Assembly: GCF_002127325.2 (NCBI RefSeq) | Contig: NC_035437.2 | Location: 160,067,097-160,131,096, forward strand | Length of the DNA: 64,000 bases | From: Helianthus annuus | Taxonomy: Eukaryota > Streptophyta > Magnoliopsida > Asterales > Asteraceae | Direction: 5' to 3' | In this document: positions 23,938 to 33,840 of the stretch, one piece after another | Layout: every line of letters starts with the position of its first letter | Position numbering within the stretch: the first letter of the stretch is position 1 | The notes under the pieces: model-generated | What the model was told of the DNA's origin: nothing | What the model saw: only the letters and a program-made list of their open reading frames with translations | The model's database searches: none | Program-made: the position numbers and the translations under genes

Positions 23938-25500
23938 GGTTTGGATATTATTTCATGTTGGAGTAGGAATAATCTTATCACCATCAGAAGGTGGTTGTGA
24001 TTATTGGTTTGAAAATCTACTATATGTTATTAGGTGAGAACCGATAACAAGTATAGGTTCACAAAAAATATTGGTTGCATGATTATTTTGTTCAGATTTG
24101 ATAGGGATAGTTCAATGTTACTCGTTAAATTGATTACTTGTTTATAGAATACGAATAACGATGATATATGTATATAAATAATTTGGACTGTTAATAGAAT
24201 GAACTAATAAATGCATGAATTGAGTTGGGCCGCAATTGAATAACAAGATTTTATGAATAAGGACCCACTATGTTGTATTGGTTCATGGGTTGCGTAATTG
24301 GGCTTTATGTTTCAAATGAATTCGGTGGTGCTGGGTTGCATCTTTGGGCTGTGACCGAGTCAACAGGGGGTGGAAGGTTGAATGTTATGAGTCTTGTGAG
24401 GTGTGGACTTGAAACGTGAACGAGTAATTGAACCAACCACTCGCTATGTGATTTTACGATGATAATGAATTAGTATGTCATATGAATTACTAGGGTGACT
24501 TGTATAATGTTATGTGCAATTTGTGTACGCTACAAGTACAGTGTGTGTATAGGATACGTACTCTTTACGTATATGACTGACTGTATTTGGTAACCACACT
24601 AGGATTTGGGTTGATCAATCTGGACGGGTAACTTAACATACCGAGCAAATCAAAGGTGAGTTCACTGCACTTTTCTAAGCATGCGTCCCGGTGGTTTGGG
24701 ACATCTGGTAAACATTTCTGAAGGGAATACTGGGTAAACTGTTATCTGGGATGTTGGTTATTGAACACAGTGTAAATCATGTAAGACCCCATACATCTAC
24801 CGTGTTGCTGAAGAAGCAACGAGGTACTTAGTTGATAGCGCTATTAGGTTTGGCACCCTCACACCGGGCCGAAAGGACGGGCGTGAACTAATTACCTGGA
24901 CCTCATGACCAATGCCTAATTAGAGGCATTGGGGTTGGGCATTCTCATCGTGTACATATAAGACCCCTTACATCTATTCAAGGTTGTTTGATACCTTGAC
25001 CTCATGACCAATGCCTAAATGGAGGCATTTGGGTTGGGCATTCACATCTAGTCGCCACATACGGTAATCGAGTAATAACAACATCAAAACAAAACGTTGA
25101 ACTGACTTAAACATACATCTGGTAACTAAACACGTTAACAAAACTTTGAACTCACCAGCGTCGTCTGACACACTTGTCTGCATGCTTGCAGGTCGTTAGA
25201 ATTCGTGATATGAACTTGCTATCTGGGAGTGCTGGAGTGGTCATGGATCGAGGTTCTTGGATTAACATATAGTTGATACATTACTTTTGAACATTTATTA
25301 TGAAACAGTTGTTAACCGATTTACTATATGCTTCCGCTACACAACTCTTTGAAATAATCTTATGATTGACATTTACTATTGGTAATTAATGACATGTTTT
25401 GTTTAAATACTATGTGTGGTTCAATGTGATTGGTGGCTCGAATCCTGGTACGTCACACATCCCGCGGGGTTCCCGCATGTGGTATTTTGGGGGTGTGACA
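22946..25500 (+). repeat. 3' LTR of nested gypsy element
   Basis: 2555 bp, nearly identical to 16054-18595. The TA run (23893-23933) is longer than in the 5' LTR. Confidence 0.95.
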
Positions 25501-26476
25501 CCCATTACCTAGGATTGACGATCTTTTTGATCAACTCTAAGGCGCTAGGTATTTTTCTAAGATAGACCTAAGATCCGGATATCACCAGCTAAAAGTACAA
25601 GAGGAAGATATACCTAAAACTGCTTTCAGAACTAGGTATGGTCATTACAAGTTTATAGTCATGCCCTTCGGATTAACGAATGCACTTGCAACATTCATGG
25701 AAAAAATGAATAGGATATGTAAACCATATTCGGATAAATTTATAATTGTTTTCATCGACGATATACTTATTTATGCCAAAAGACAGGAAAAACATTTTCA
25801 ACTCTTGCATACACTCTTAACTTTGTTAAGAAAAGAGAAGCTTTTTCGCCCAATTCTCGAAGTATGAATTCTGGCTGCCAGAAGTACAATTTCTAGGTCA
25901 TATGGTGAATCATGAAGGTATTCACATAGATCCTGGTAAGATAGCAGCAATTACCAAATTGAAGGTTCCGCAATCCACAATGGAAAATAGGAGTTTTGTA
26001 GGTCAGCCGGATACTATAAACAATTTATTAAGGATTTTTCCAAGATAGCTATATCCTTAACTAAACTAAATCTGTAAAACAATAAGTTTGAAAAAGGTAA
26101 ATTAACAAATGCCCCAATCCTAGCCTTACCAGAAGGAACAGAAGATTTTAAAGTATACGGTGATGCTTCAAAGCTAGGATTTGGATGTGTGTTAATGCAA
26201 CGCAAAAAGGTAATTGTGTATGCGTCAAGGCAATTGAAAAAGCACGAAGAAAGCTATACCACTCATGACTTAGAATTAGGAGCCATAAGTTTTGCCCTTA
26301 ATAATCAGAGACATTATCTGTATAGAAGTAAGTTTACTATCTATACGGGTCATAAAAATTTAAGATATATATTTGAGCAAAAAGAATTAAACATGAGACA
26401 AAGGAGATGGATGAAAATCCTAAGTGACTACGACTGTGATATTCAGTATCACGAAGGAAAGGCTGAAGACGACTAG
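25501..26476 (+). pseudogene. pol: gypsy RT and RNase H, continuation after nested insert
   Basis: Resumes the outer element's RT after CCCAT. It shows [30 protein letters not shown] and the catalytic [12 protein letters not shown] (25741-25775, DD motif intact), with a stop in the first segment (LFDQL-stop). A frameshift near 25850 is followed by LPEVQFLGHMVNHEGIHIDP. RNase H then reads [51 protein letters not shown] (H where D is usual) and [16 protein letters not shown], ending at a stop (26474-26476). Conserved wording supports Ty3/gypsy. Stops and frameshifts make it non-functional. Confidence 0.9.
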
Positions 26477-26990
26477 AGATTGTCAGAAGAATTATACAGA
26501 TAGTAGACGAAAGCCGTTGGAGTTTCAAGTTGGAGACAAAATGCTATTGAAAATATCTCCTTGGAAAGGAGTTGTTAGAATTGGTAAGAAAAGAAAGCTA
26601 AGTTCAAGGTACTTAGGACCATTTCTAGTGATCAAACGTATAGGACCAGTTGCTTATTGTTTACAACTACCAGAAGACTTAGCTGGAGTACATGATGTAT
26701 TTCATGTATCCAATCTCAAGAAATGTTTATCAGACGAATCCCTGGTAGTACCTCTTCAAGATATAGCGGTAAATGAAAAATTGAAATTTGTAGAGAAACC
26801 ACTACAAATAGAAAATAGAAAGAGCAAATTTCTCAAAACACAAACGATTTGTGTTAGTTCAAGTAAAGTAGAATTCAAATATAGGACCCTAATACACTTA
26901 GGAACTGGAATCAGAAAAGAAGCGAAAGTATCCTCATTTATTTCAGTAAATCTCGAGGACGAGATTTTTCTTAAGGTGGGGAGGATGTAA
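26450..26990 (+). pseudogene. pol: integrase C-terminal domain after core deletion
   Basis: Directly after the RNase H end the sequence switches frame into [20 protein letters not shown] and VGDKMLLKISPWKGVVRIGK, GPVAYCLQLPEDLAGVHDVF and HVSNLKKCLSDESLVVPL, the C-terminal part of a gypsy integrase. The zinc finger and the DDE catalytic core that should lie between are absent, a deletion of roughly 1 kb. The final residues overlap the hairpin and polypurine tract. No clear chromodomain follows. Confidence 0.85.
26948..26985 (+). other. pre-PPT hairpin and polypurine tract (outer element)
   Basis: Stem AAATCTCG/CGAGATTT with spacer AGGA (26948-26967), then AAGGTGGGGAGGA (26973-26985) adjoining TGTAACAAC of the 3' LTR. 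Confidence 0.85.
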
Positions 26991-28414
26991 CAACTCTCAT
27001 CAAAAGTCATATTTATTAAAATAATTTGTCCAATAGGAAACCCTAATTGAGATACCCAAGTGATTCTATACAAACCCTAAAATTTTCAGAACAATCGGAA
27101 TCAGAATCAGGGCCCCTAAAACTCAGGGGGGGGGGGTAAACCCTAGTGAACGATTATCTAAATAAAACGTTGTCAAATTCGAATTTTACGAAGTTGTCAA
27201 CTCACCTAGGCTAGTCCCAGACGTGGCTACCCTATAGTTATTAGGTGTCCCTTACGGACCGTAAGGGATAAGTCTTACGGTCCATAAGCATGTCCAAATT
27301 TTGGGTATAAATAGCGGACTTTGGCAATCGAATTTGGGCACTGAAATGACGAACAAAGTCGAAATATACACTGAGATAAGCTCTGTTTACTTCTAAAAAC
27401 ACACACGGATCACTAATTGCTGCCGCAATCAGGGTAATAACTCGATCGCTATAACGATACAACGTCCGATCGATTGTAACTATCTAACGATTGTTTGAGT
27501 GCTGCTCAAATTGAGTTTATACTTTGTTATTTATCGTGATTTCGACTTGAATGTTTGAGTACTGTCCGAACTCGGGCTATACTCTGTCATTCGTTGTGAA
27601 TCCGCTGAATATTTAAGTATTGCACTTTGTTAAATCGTTGTGAGGGTTTAATCTCGTGAATTGCCGTAACTGCTGTATTAGTTACTAACCCAGTTGTGTG
27701 CATTATTATTTAAATCAGGGTTAACCAAGGCTAAATCAGTAGGCTTATACACTGCTCGTTAAATCTGCAAAGTGAGTCATTCTCTTTTTATCAACTGTTT
27801 TACAATACTCCAAATTATTTTCAAAAGTTATAATTACAGGGATTAAGTCGTGGATATCTTGAATCACTGGCTATTGGGGTATTGTGCACATTACTAATTT
27901 TCTCCCAGTTAGGTTGATTGACCTACTAGGGATAATCATCACTATTTGGGTTCATTGACCTAATAGTGGTATGACCATCGTCACCATTGTGACACGGTGC
28001 CAGATAAAAATAAGATATGAACTATTGTAATCGCTCTTATGCTGTAATTTCTAACTAAGGGTCATTTTATAAAACCTGAATGAACTCACTCAGTATTTCC
28101 CCGATGACAAAACCTTTTTCAAACATGTTTCAGGTGATCTGTTGTAGCTAAGAAAAGTGTCGTGGAGCACTACCAGCTTAGAGATGTGGCTCAATGTAAA
28201 TAAATAAAGAAACATGTTATGAAAAATAAAGATTTCCCAGTGAAATCACCGTATTGTAAATTACAGGGTTTTAACCCTAATTTAATGTAAACGTGCAGTT
28301 TTAATATTAAAAGATCTTGTTTTAAAAAGACTTCCGCTGTCGTTTAATTTAATACCACGGGATTTCTGTCCCGCGGCTCCTGGAACGGGTCAAACCAGAC
28401 CGGGGGCCGTGACA
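26986..28414 (+). repeat. 3' LTR of outer gypsy element
   Basis: 1429 bp, TGTAACAACT...GGCCGTGACA, followed by the GTTTA duplication. About two dozen substitutions and three or four small indels against 10066-11505. Confidence 0.95.
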
Positions 28415-28653
28415 GTTTACATCAAATTGCAGACGTTATCCTTTTGGCCAAAAGTTTACAGGCGTTGTCCTTAACCTTTCAAAATCTTGCACGTTTTGTC
28501 TTTTAGGCCAAACCTGGTTAGAAATCTCAGTTAATTTTTGTCAAATACAATGCACATAAGGGCACAATGGTCTTTTTATCTCTCAACCCTTTCATTTATA
28601 ACCCTCACCAACCCTCAATTATCTCTTCAATTCATCTGTCCTCAAATTAGGGT

Positions 28654-28758
28654 TTGGAAGAAGGGTACAATCAAGGATACGGCGATGAGGAAGAAGATAT
28701 AACTCAAGAGGATGCCTGGGCTGTTATCAGTTCATATTTTATTCAGAACGCTGTGCAG
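28654..28758 (+). pseudogene. NRPB2: captured N-terminal fragment of RNA polymerase II subunit 2
   Basis: The frame carries EEEDITQEDAWAVISSYF, the hallmark N-terminus of plant NRPB2 (RPB2), the second-largest subunit of nuclear RNA polymerase II, usually about 1190 residues. The start codon position reads TTG, not ATG. After SYF about 16 expected residues are missing and IQNAVQ follows, matching the IQN-MQ stretch further into the family, then similarity stops. The frame runs on to a stop at 28851 without further recognisable sequence. It lies between the arms of the Pack-MULE. No catalytic part is present. Confidence 0.75.
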
Positions 28759-29689
28759 ATCTTACTTTTGGTTATACAAAAACGAAAACTCTTGCAAGAT
28801 CTTGTGACCTATTCGATCAATCTCACTATTTACTGTTTCGCAATTTACTGAACCCTAATTAAACCCCCAAAATCACCAGTGGGGCCCACAGATCACTTAA
28901 GCAACACAACAAAACACATTTCCATGCGATAGAATATGCTATACGACTATACGTCACTACAGATATAGATACATAAGTGTAACTAACAGAGGACGGTTAC
29001 CACTGGATCTAACGGTAAAGTTAACAGATTCAGTTAATTTCAATTGATTCAGCTTAAGAATTGGTAGTGTGTCAAGTGGAATTGAAGAGTGGTGTACCTG
29101 TAAGAAGGTGAGAAAAACGGAAGTTCCGAATCAAATGGATTTGGATTTTTCGAGAAAGAGAGAGGATAAGAATGGTGGACACGAATCAGAGAGAAGAGGG
29201 AAGAGTGGTATTTATAGAGAGAGATTATGAGTGAGTTGTTTAAAATCTGATTTGAATTTAGTTGAATGATTGAAGATTAGGTTTTGTTGAAATTGCGTGT
29301 TGATTTTTAGGGATTTAGAACAAAGGCACCATGGGTATTCGATATTACCTGGACTAGACAGCACCATAGGATTTAGAACAAAGGCACTATAGGAATTTAG
29401 AACAAATTGTGTGTTAATTTGATGACAAAGAGAAGAATTGAAGAGATGAATTGAGGTTTGCGAGGATTATAAATGAAAGGGTTGAGAGATAAAAAGACCA
29501 TTGTGCCCTCATGTGCATTGCACATGACAAAAATTAACTGAGATTTCTAACCTGATTTGGTCTAAAGGACAAAACGTGCAAGATTTTGAAAGGTTAAAGA
29601 CATCGCCTGTAAACTTTTGGTCAAAAGGACAGCGCCTGCAATTTGCTGTAAACATAAAGGACAAAACTTGTAATTTACTCCAGATTTAA

Positions 29690-30174
29690 TGAACTTTGCT
29701 AGGTGATCGAGTCATTTATTGAGTCGAGTTATAGTGATATGGATGGCTATAAACTACTCTTAGTAAATACATATGTTTGTTATTAAGATTGAAAAGCAAG
29801 ACTTGACCATCTGGTGACTAGCTTTCACGGGAGAATGTTGCTATATGAGTTGAGAAGAAAACTATGTCACACCTTGTTTTCTCCATCTCAATCTAAATCT
29901 TCAAAACCATAAAGATCTCGTTAGAATAGATACCCTCTGACTCTCAAGTTAGTATTCAATTCACCCTTAATAAGTTTGTATATGTAATCACAAGTGAATA
30001 TAGTATTAGGGAAGAAAGAAAGGAGAGAGGAGAATCATTTGCCTTATTTTGAGGGAGAGACTTCTATTTATAGAGACACCTTAGTGAGCCAAGATTGTAC
30101 TTATGTGAATTGGGCCATATTGGGTTATGTTGTTATTTGGATGATACCTCAACAAAGATGTTATGACTTATGAT
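29690..30174 (-). other. possible small LTR remnant
   Basis: 29863-30153, read on the minus strand, begins TGTTGAGG, has TATAAATA (complement of 30065-30072) followed by a short pyrimidine-rich leader, and ends GTGTGACA. This looks like a short LTR of about 290 bp. No target duplication is evident (AACTA against AAGAT) and no partner LTR or primer site was found. The rest of the interval shows nothing. Confidence 0.3.
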
Positions 30175-30516
30175 CAGGGGCGGACTCACATAGAACAGGA
30201 CCGGGTCCCCGAACCCAAATTTTTAGAAAAATAGTAGATTTGGTATATTAAATTTTATAAGAACCCCATAAATACAATTAGGTGGTCACCATAAAAAGAA
30301 AAAGGAAAGCTGGTGTGGTGGTAAACCCCTCTCATTGCCAACAAGAGGTCATGGGTTCAATCCTTGTATAGCCTACTTTTCTGGGTTTTTTTTAAATCTA
30401 AACTTCGCTCTGACTTGACCCGAACGAGCACCGACCTGAAAATTTTAACGTTTTGTTATGAATTTTAAACACCGAAAAAATAGACCCCAGTGGAAAAAAT
30501 CCTGCCTCCGCCATTG
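30175..30516. mobile_element. hAT-type MITE (342 bp)
   Basis: Ends CAGGGGCGGA and, reverse complemented, CAATGGCGGAGGCAGG. Flanked by an 8-bp duplication with one mismatch, CTTATGAT (30167-30174) and CTTATAAT (30517-30524). The interior includes a tRNA-like stretch (about 30311-30365, GGTGTGGTGG and GGGTTCAATCC) resembling Pol III A and B boxes. Confidence 0.8.
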
Positions 30517-30525
30517 CTTATAATA

Positions 30526-30607
30526 CATTGACAAGTCCTATAAAAGTTATGGAACACTCTAATATTATATATTGTCAAGTCCTATATAAGCTATGGAACA
30601 CTTTGAT
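30526..30607. repeat. two-copy tandem repeat
   Basis: A unit of about 45 bp, TTGACAAGTCCTATAAAAG...ATGGAACACT, is repeated once with minor changes directly after the hAT MITE. Confidence 0.7.
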
Positions 30608-30823
30608 ACAACTACTAAAGGTGTACAAAACTGGCACGGTTTTTTTCATCATGGTCTCAAACCGGTTTGGTCCAAACCTATTCTAAACCGGTTTGGTTTA
30701 TGGATCGCTTTTACGTTTGGAATCTCAAAATGTTCCCAAACCGTCGGATTTGGTTGGGGCTCAAACTTGTTTTTCTGTGTATATGGTGGAGCCTCTGAAC
30801 CAGCTTTTTTCTTACAACTCTAA

Positions 30824-31106
30824 GGCTATCTCCAACGCAAGAGAAAAACCCAGATCCGTTTATGTCCTTGATGATGTGGATGGATGACCTGGATGAGAGA
30901 GGGATGAGAGAGAGATGAGAGAGAGGGGGAAAATCTGAAGCTAAGGACGTGACCTGTTGCAGAGGAGGAGGGTGTTGTGAGAGGAGAGATGGGACCCACT
31001 ATTCTTGTGTCCGTTGCAGAGGAGAGGGAGAATGGTTGGGCAGCTTAGGTGGCATTAGGCAGGAGATAAGGATGGAGAGGAAGGATCCAATGCGTTGAGG
31101 ATAATC
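30824..31106. mobile_element. PIF/Harbinger-type MITE (283 bp)
   Basis: Left end GGCTATCTCCAACGCA and right end (reverse complement) GATTATCCTCAACGCA form an imperfect terminal inverted repeat. The 3-bp target duplication TAA lies at 30821-30823 and 31107-31109. 3-bp duplications with G-starting ends fit PIF/Harbinger. The interior is GA-rich (GATGAGAGAGAG runs). Confidence 0.7.
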
Positions 31107-31308
31107 TAATGGGGTGTATAATATGCGAAACTTAAAATCAAGTCTTGGAAAGGATTGGATTTGGGCCTGAGAGTGGGCTTCCATATGTACCCAAAAATGA
31201 TTTTTATGGGCTTGAACATGAATACACAATGTCCAAGTGTACATGCAAATCATAATGATAAATTTTCACACAAAAACTTGTATAAAGACACAGTTTCATT
31301 TAAAAGAT

Positions 31309-31310
<2 letters not shown>

Positions 31311-31348
<38 letters not shown>
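31311..31348. repeat. 38-bp poly(A) run
   Basis: Uninterrupted A on the plus strand, 34 bp beyond the stop codon of the minus-strand DUF868 gene. Confidence 0.95.
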
Positions 31349-31349
<1 letters not shown>

Positions 31350-31382
31350 ATATAAATTGATCAAGTAAAATTAATCTTGATC

Positions 31383-32279
31383 TCATTCAAGCTTCCAAGC
31401 ATAGAGGAACAGGCTAAACTCATACAACTCACTTGCATCAAACCCTTCGGTTGAACCCGGGCTTGCTAACCGCGACGACCACGATATTGCCGGAGAAGCT
31501 GCCGGAAATGCGGCTGCCGGAGAGGTCAAATTGATTATAAAAAGTGCATGCCTTACACCAGGACTAAAAAGCCAGTCATGAACATCCCAAAAAACTTCAA
31601 TATTTACTTTCTTGAAACTAATTGATTCATTACCTCTAAACTTCCATTGAAGATGTTTCACATCAATCATCAAATGCCCATCAATTCTTATCTCCATTTC
31701 CCAATCCACCCCATGATCAGTACTTATGTTCTTTGACTCGATCGATATCTCATGAAAGCGGCCCTTTTCATGAAACTTGACTCGTGTCGAAAACTTTTTC
31801 TTCGCAGTAACATGTTCTTTTCTTGATATTAAAACTGGATCAGTTAAAGAAGGCCTGCAGCCTGTTTTTCGATACGCATCTTTCTTCATATCTCCAAGTA
31901 GAAGGACAACTTCATCGTCACAAACAACCGCGACATAATACTCAGAACTCGGCTCGGTTTCACCATGAAACTTTGCGGATTTTAAATCCCAGAAAACGTC
32001 AATGGCCTTGCCATCTAAAACAAAGCTTTTGGACCCTTGTTTACGCCAAAAGTACCATGGTTTTAGCTCGACTTTGCACTTGGTTTCGACGTGTGGACCG
32101 TCTATAGACACTGATAAGCCATGAAGTAACATGTTCTTGCACCAAGTGATGGTGATCAACCAACACTGATCACCCACTTTGGTCTTGTAAACAGACATGA
32201 AAACGCTTTGACCAGATCGCGTGATCGCGGTCAACTCATCTGGTTTATCACCAGCTGGTTTCCCAGTAAGATCTTGCAT
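31383..32279 (-). CDS. DUF868 family protein, single exon, intact
   Basis: Encodes about 298 residues from the ATG at 32279 (MQDLTGKPAGDKP). An in-frame ATG at 32312 would add 11 mostly hydrophobic residues (MPIFILLLILI), which I judge to be leader read-through. DUF868 (PF05910) is a plant-only family of roughly 300-residue proteins of unknown biochemical role, often encoded by one exon. Family blocks are all present in order: SVYKTKVGDQCWLITITWCK, LLHGLSVSIDGP, CKVELKPWYFWRKQGSKSF, GETEPSSEYYVAVVCDDEV, YRKTGCRPSL, FHEKGRFHEISIE, IDGHLMIDVKHLQWKFRG, DVHDWLFSP and the C-terminal FSLFLYAWKLE. There is no frameshift or stop, so the gene looks functional. It is the only intact host gene seen, between MITEs on both sides. 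Confidence 0.93.
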   Translation of the reverse strand: MQDLTGKPAGDKPDELTAITRSGQSVFMSVYKTKVGDQCWLITITWCKNMLLHGLSVSIDGPHVETKCKVELKPWYFWRKQGSKSFVLDGKAIDVFWDLKSAKFHGETEPSSEYYVAVVCDDEVVLLLGDMKKDAYRKTGCRPSLTDPVLISRKEHVTAKKKFSTRVKFHEKGRFHEISIESKNISTDHGVDWEMEIRIDGHLMIDVKHLQWKFRGNESISFKKVNIEVFWDVHDWLFSPGVRHALFIINLTSPAAAFPAASPAISWSSRLASPGSTEGFDASELYEFSLFLYAWKLE

Positions 32280-32654
32280 GATCAGAATCAATAATAAGAT
32301 GAAGATTGGCAATGTGTGAAAGGAGGTTGAGATATATCAAATAACTTATAACATAGAGATATGGGAGGAAGGTATGCCAGAGGGGTTTCTTGGCAGCACT
32401 AATGGATTTCTAAAGAATAAAAAATGTTTCCAATCTGGCAGGTAGATGGGCTGATCATTGAAATTGAGACAACAAAACTATTTTTTTATAACATCTCAAA
32501 TATCATATCGAAAATTCATAATTTTTTTAGTTTGGAATGTATATCTTGAAATATAAATTTTCCAATAATGTATATCTAGATATATAGACGTGTTCTGGTT
32601 TAGATTCGCTCTTAAGCAAGAGTACAGGACCGCAACCGTAGTTATAGAATCATG

Positions 32655-32824
32655 CAAGGGCGCAGCTTGGGGGGACCCCCTGAACTTTTTGCTCAGTAGT
32701 GTCTGGTATGTAGTTTTCCTATAGAATTTTTTAGGTATATACGTTTTCGACCCCCCAGTTTTATAATTTTTTTAGGTATATATGTTTTCGACCCCACGGT
32801 CGAAAATGTCAGGGTTCGCCACTG
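32655..32824. mobile_element. hAT-type MITE (170 bp) upstream of DUF868 gene
   Basis: Starts CAAGGGCGCAG and ends GGGTTCGCCACTG (reverse complement CAGTGGCGAACCC). Perfect 8-bp duplication GAATCATG at 32647-32654 and 32825-32832. Contains a repeated motif TTTTTTAGGTATATA-GTTTTCGACCCC (two copies). It lies about 375 bp upstream of the DUF868 start. Confidence 0.9.
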
Positions 32825-32832
32825 GAATCATG

Positions 32833-33580
32833 TAGTTTATATATTGAAAAATATAATTTTGGATGGAACTAAAACAACCAGCTGTTTCGGTTCGTTCTTG
32901 TATAAAGTCATAAAAATTAAAAATGAAGAGGCAGTTTAGGAGTTAAAATATCTTGTAGGTTTAATGAAAGAGACCCCTAGAAGTGCATGACAAGAGAACA
33001 TGAGTTGAAGGTTGAATAAAAGGCAATCACGACCCACCAGTCAAATATTAATAAACAAAAAATAATTATAGATTTATTAGACACCGACTGAAATTTCTTA
33101 GAATTATAACTTACAAATTTTAAACTTTTACTAAAATATATTTTGATTTTTTTCTTTTCATACTAAATGGTAGTTGTTCAATATTTTTTTAAATTACCTG
33201 ATAAATAAAATAAAATGATTTTAAATAATAATAATAATAATAATGTATAAATAAGATAAGGCGACATGACAATGTGACATATATACATGCATCTATTCAA
33301 TTCATGGAGGCAGTAGGTGCATATACAACATTAATTTAGAATTTTTAATAATTGTTTTTTGATGTATTATTAATTTGTAAATCCATTGTTCCTTAACTTT
33401 GCATAAAATGCCATAAGATCATTATTGTTAGTTTCACATATTTATACAATTAACAATCATATAACTACAAATAAATCATAAACATGTACATATACTACAT
33501 AAAGAAGCTTATAGTAAGAAGAACATGCATGATGAAATGAAGCTCGACAATTTCAATAATATAATCTTCTAAATAACAAT
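32833..33580. other. AT-rich intergenic, nothing recognised
   Basis: No open frame or repeat structure of note apart from a short AAT run (33222-33243). Confidence 0.5.
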
Positions 33581-33581
33581 T

Positions 33582-33717
<136 letters not shown>

Positions 33718-33840
33718 GTTAATTACACCGTTAGTCCATGTGGTTTATAGAAAGTAATAACATCAGGTACTAATAGTTCAAAGTAACAATCTAAAGTTTT
33801 AACTTTTGATTTTGTAAAATTCTAGGGCTTAAGACTAACG

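Larger units (their letters stand above)
16054..25500 (+). mobile_element. nested Ty3/gypsy element, coding-dead but young
   Basis: Inserted in the RT of the outer element with a 5-bp duplication CCCAT (16049-16053 and 25501-25505). LTRs 2542 and 2555 bp begin TGTGACAACC and end GGGTGTGACA. It has a methionine-tRNA primer site and a polypurine tract. The internal 4.35 kb keeps the gypsy gene order only as scrambled remnants. LTR differences by eye are about a dozen substitutions plus a TA-repeat length change, so insertion is recent even though the genes are long dead. Confidence 0.93.
10066..28414 (+). mobile_element. Ty3/gypsy LTR retrotransposon, probably Tekay-like, defective
   Basis: Complete boundaries: TGTAACAAC...CCGTGACA LTRs, 5-bp target duplication GTTTA (10061-10065 and 28415-28419), methionine-tRNA primer site after the 5' LTR, and polypurine tract before the 3' LTR. 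Order is gag, protease, RT, RNase H, integrase, which defines Ty3/gypsy. The integrase C-terminal wording (WKGVVRIGK, GPVAYCLQLP, VHDVFHVSNLKKC) resembles Tekay-type chromoviruses, though no chromodomain is seen. It is dead: stops and frameshifts in gag and pol, the integrase core deleted, and two later insertions (12778-13995 and 16054-25500). By eye about two dozen substitutions separate its LTRs. Confidence 0.92.
10034..29680. mobile_element. Pack-MULE carrying RPB2 fragment, split by LTR element
   Basis: Termini start GAGTAAATTACAAGTTTT on both strands, and the inverted arms stay alignable for about 280 bp. A perfect 9-bp target duplication CAGATTTAA lies at 10025-10033 and 29681-29689, as expected for Mutator-like elements. 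The left arm is broken after 32 bp by the gypsy element at 10066-28414. Removing it and one GTTTA leaves about 1.29 kb with no transposase. The interior holds an RPB2 5' fragment (28654-28758) plus unidentified sequence from 28860 to 29400. Confidence 0.9.

Noticed and set aside
31823..32107. Plus-strand ORF of 94 aa
   Set aside because: Antisense to the DUF868 gene.
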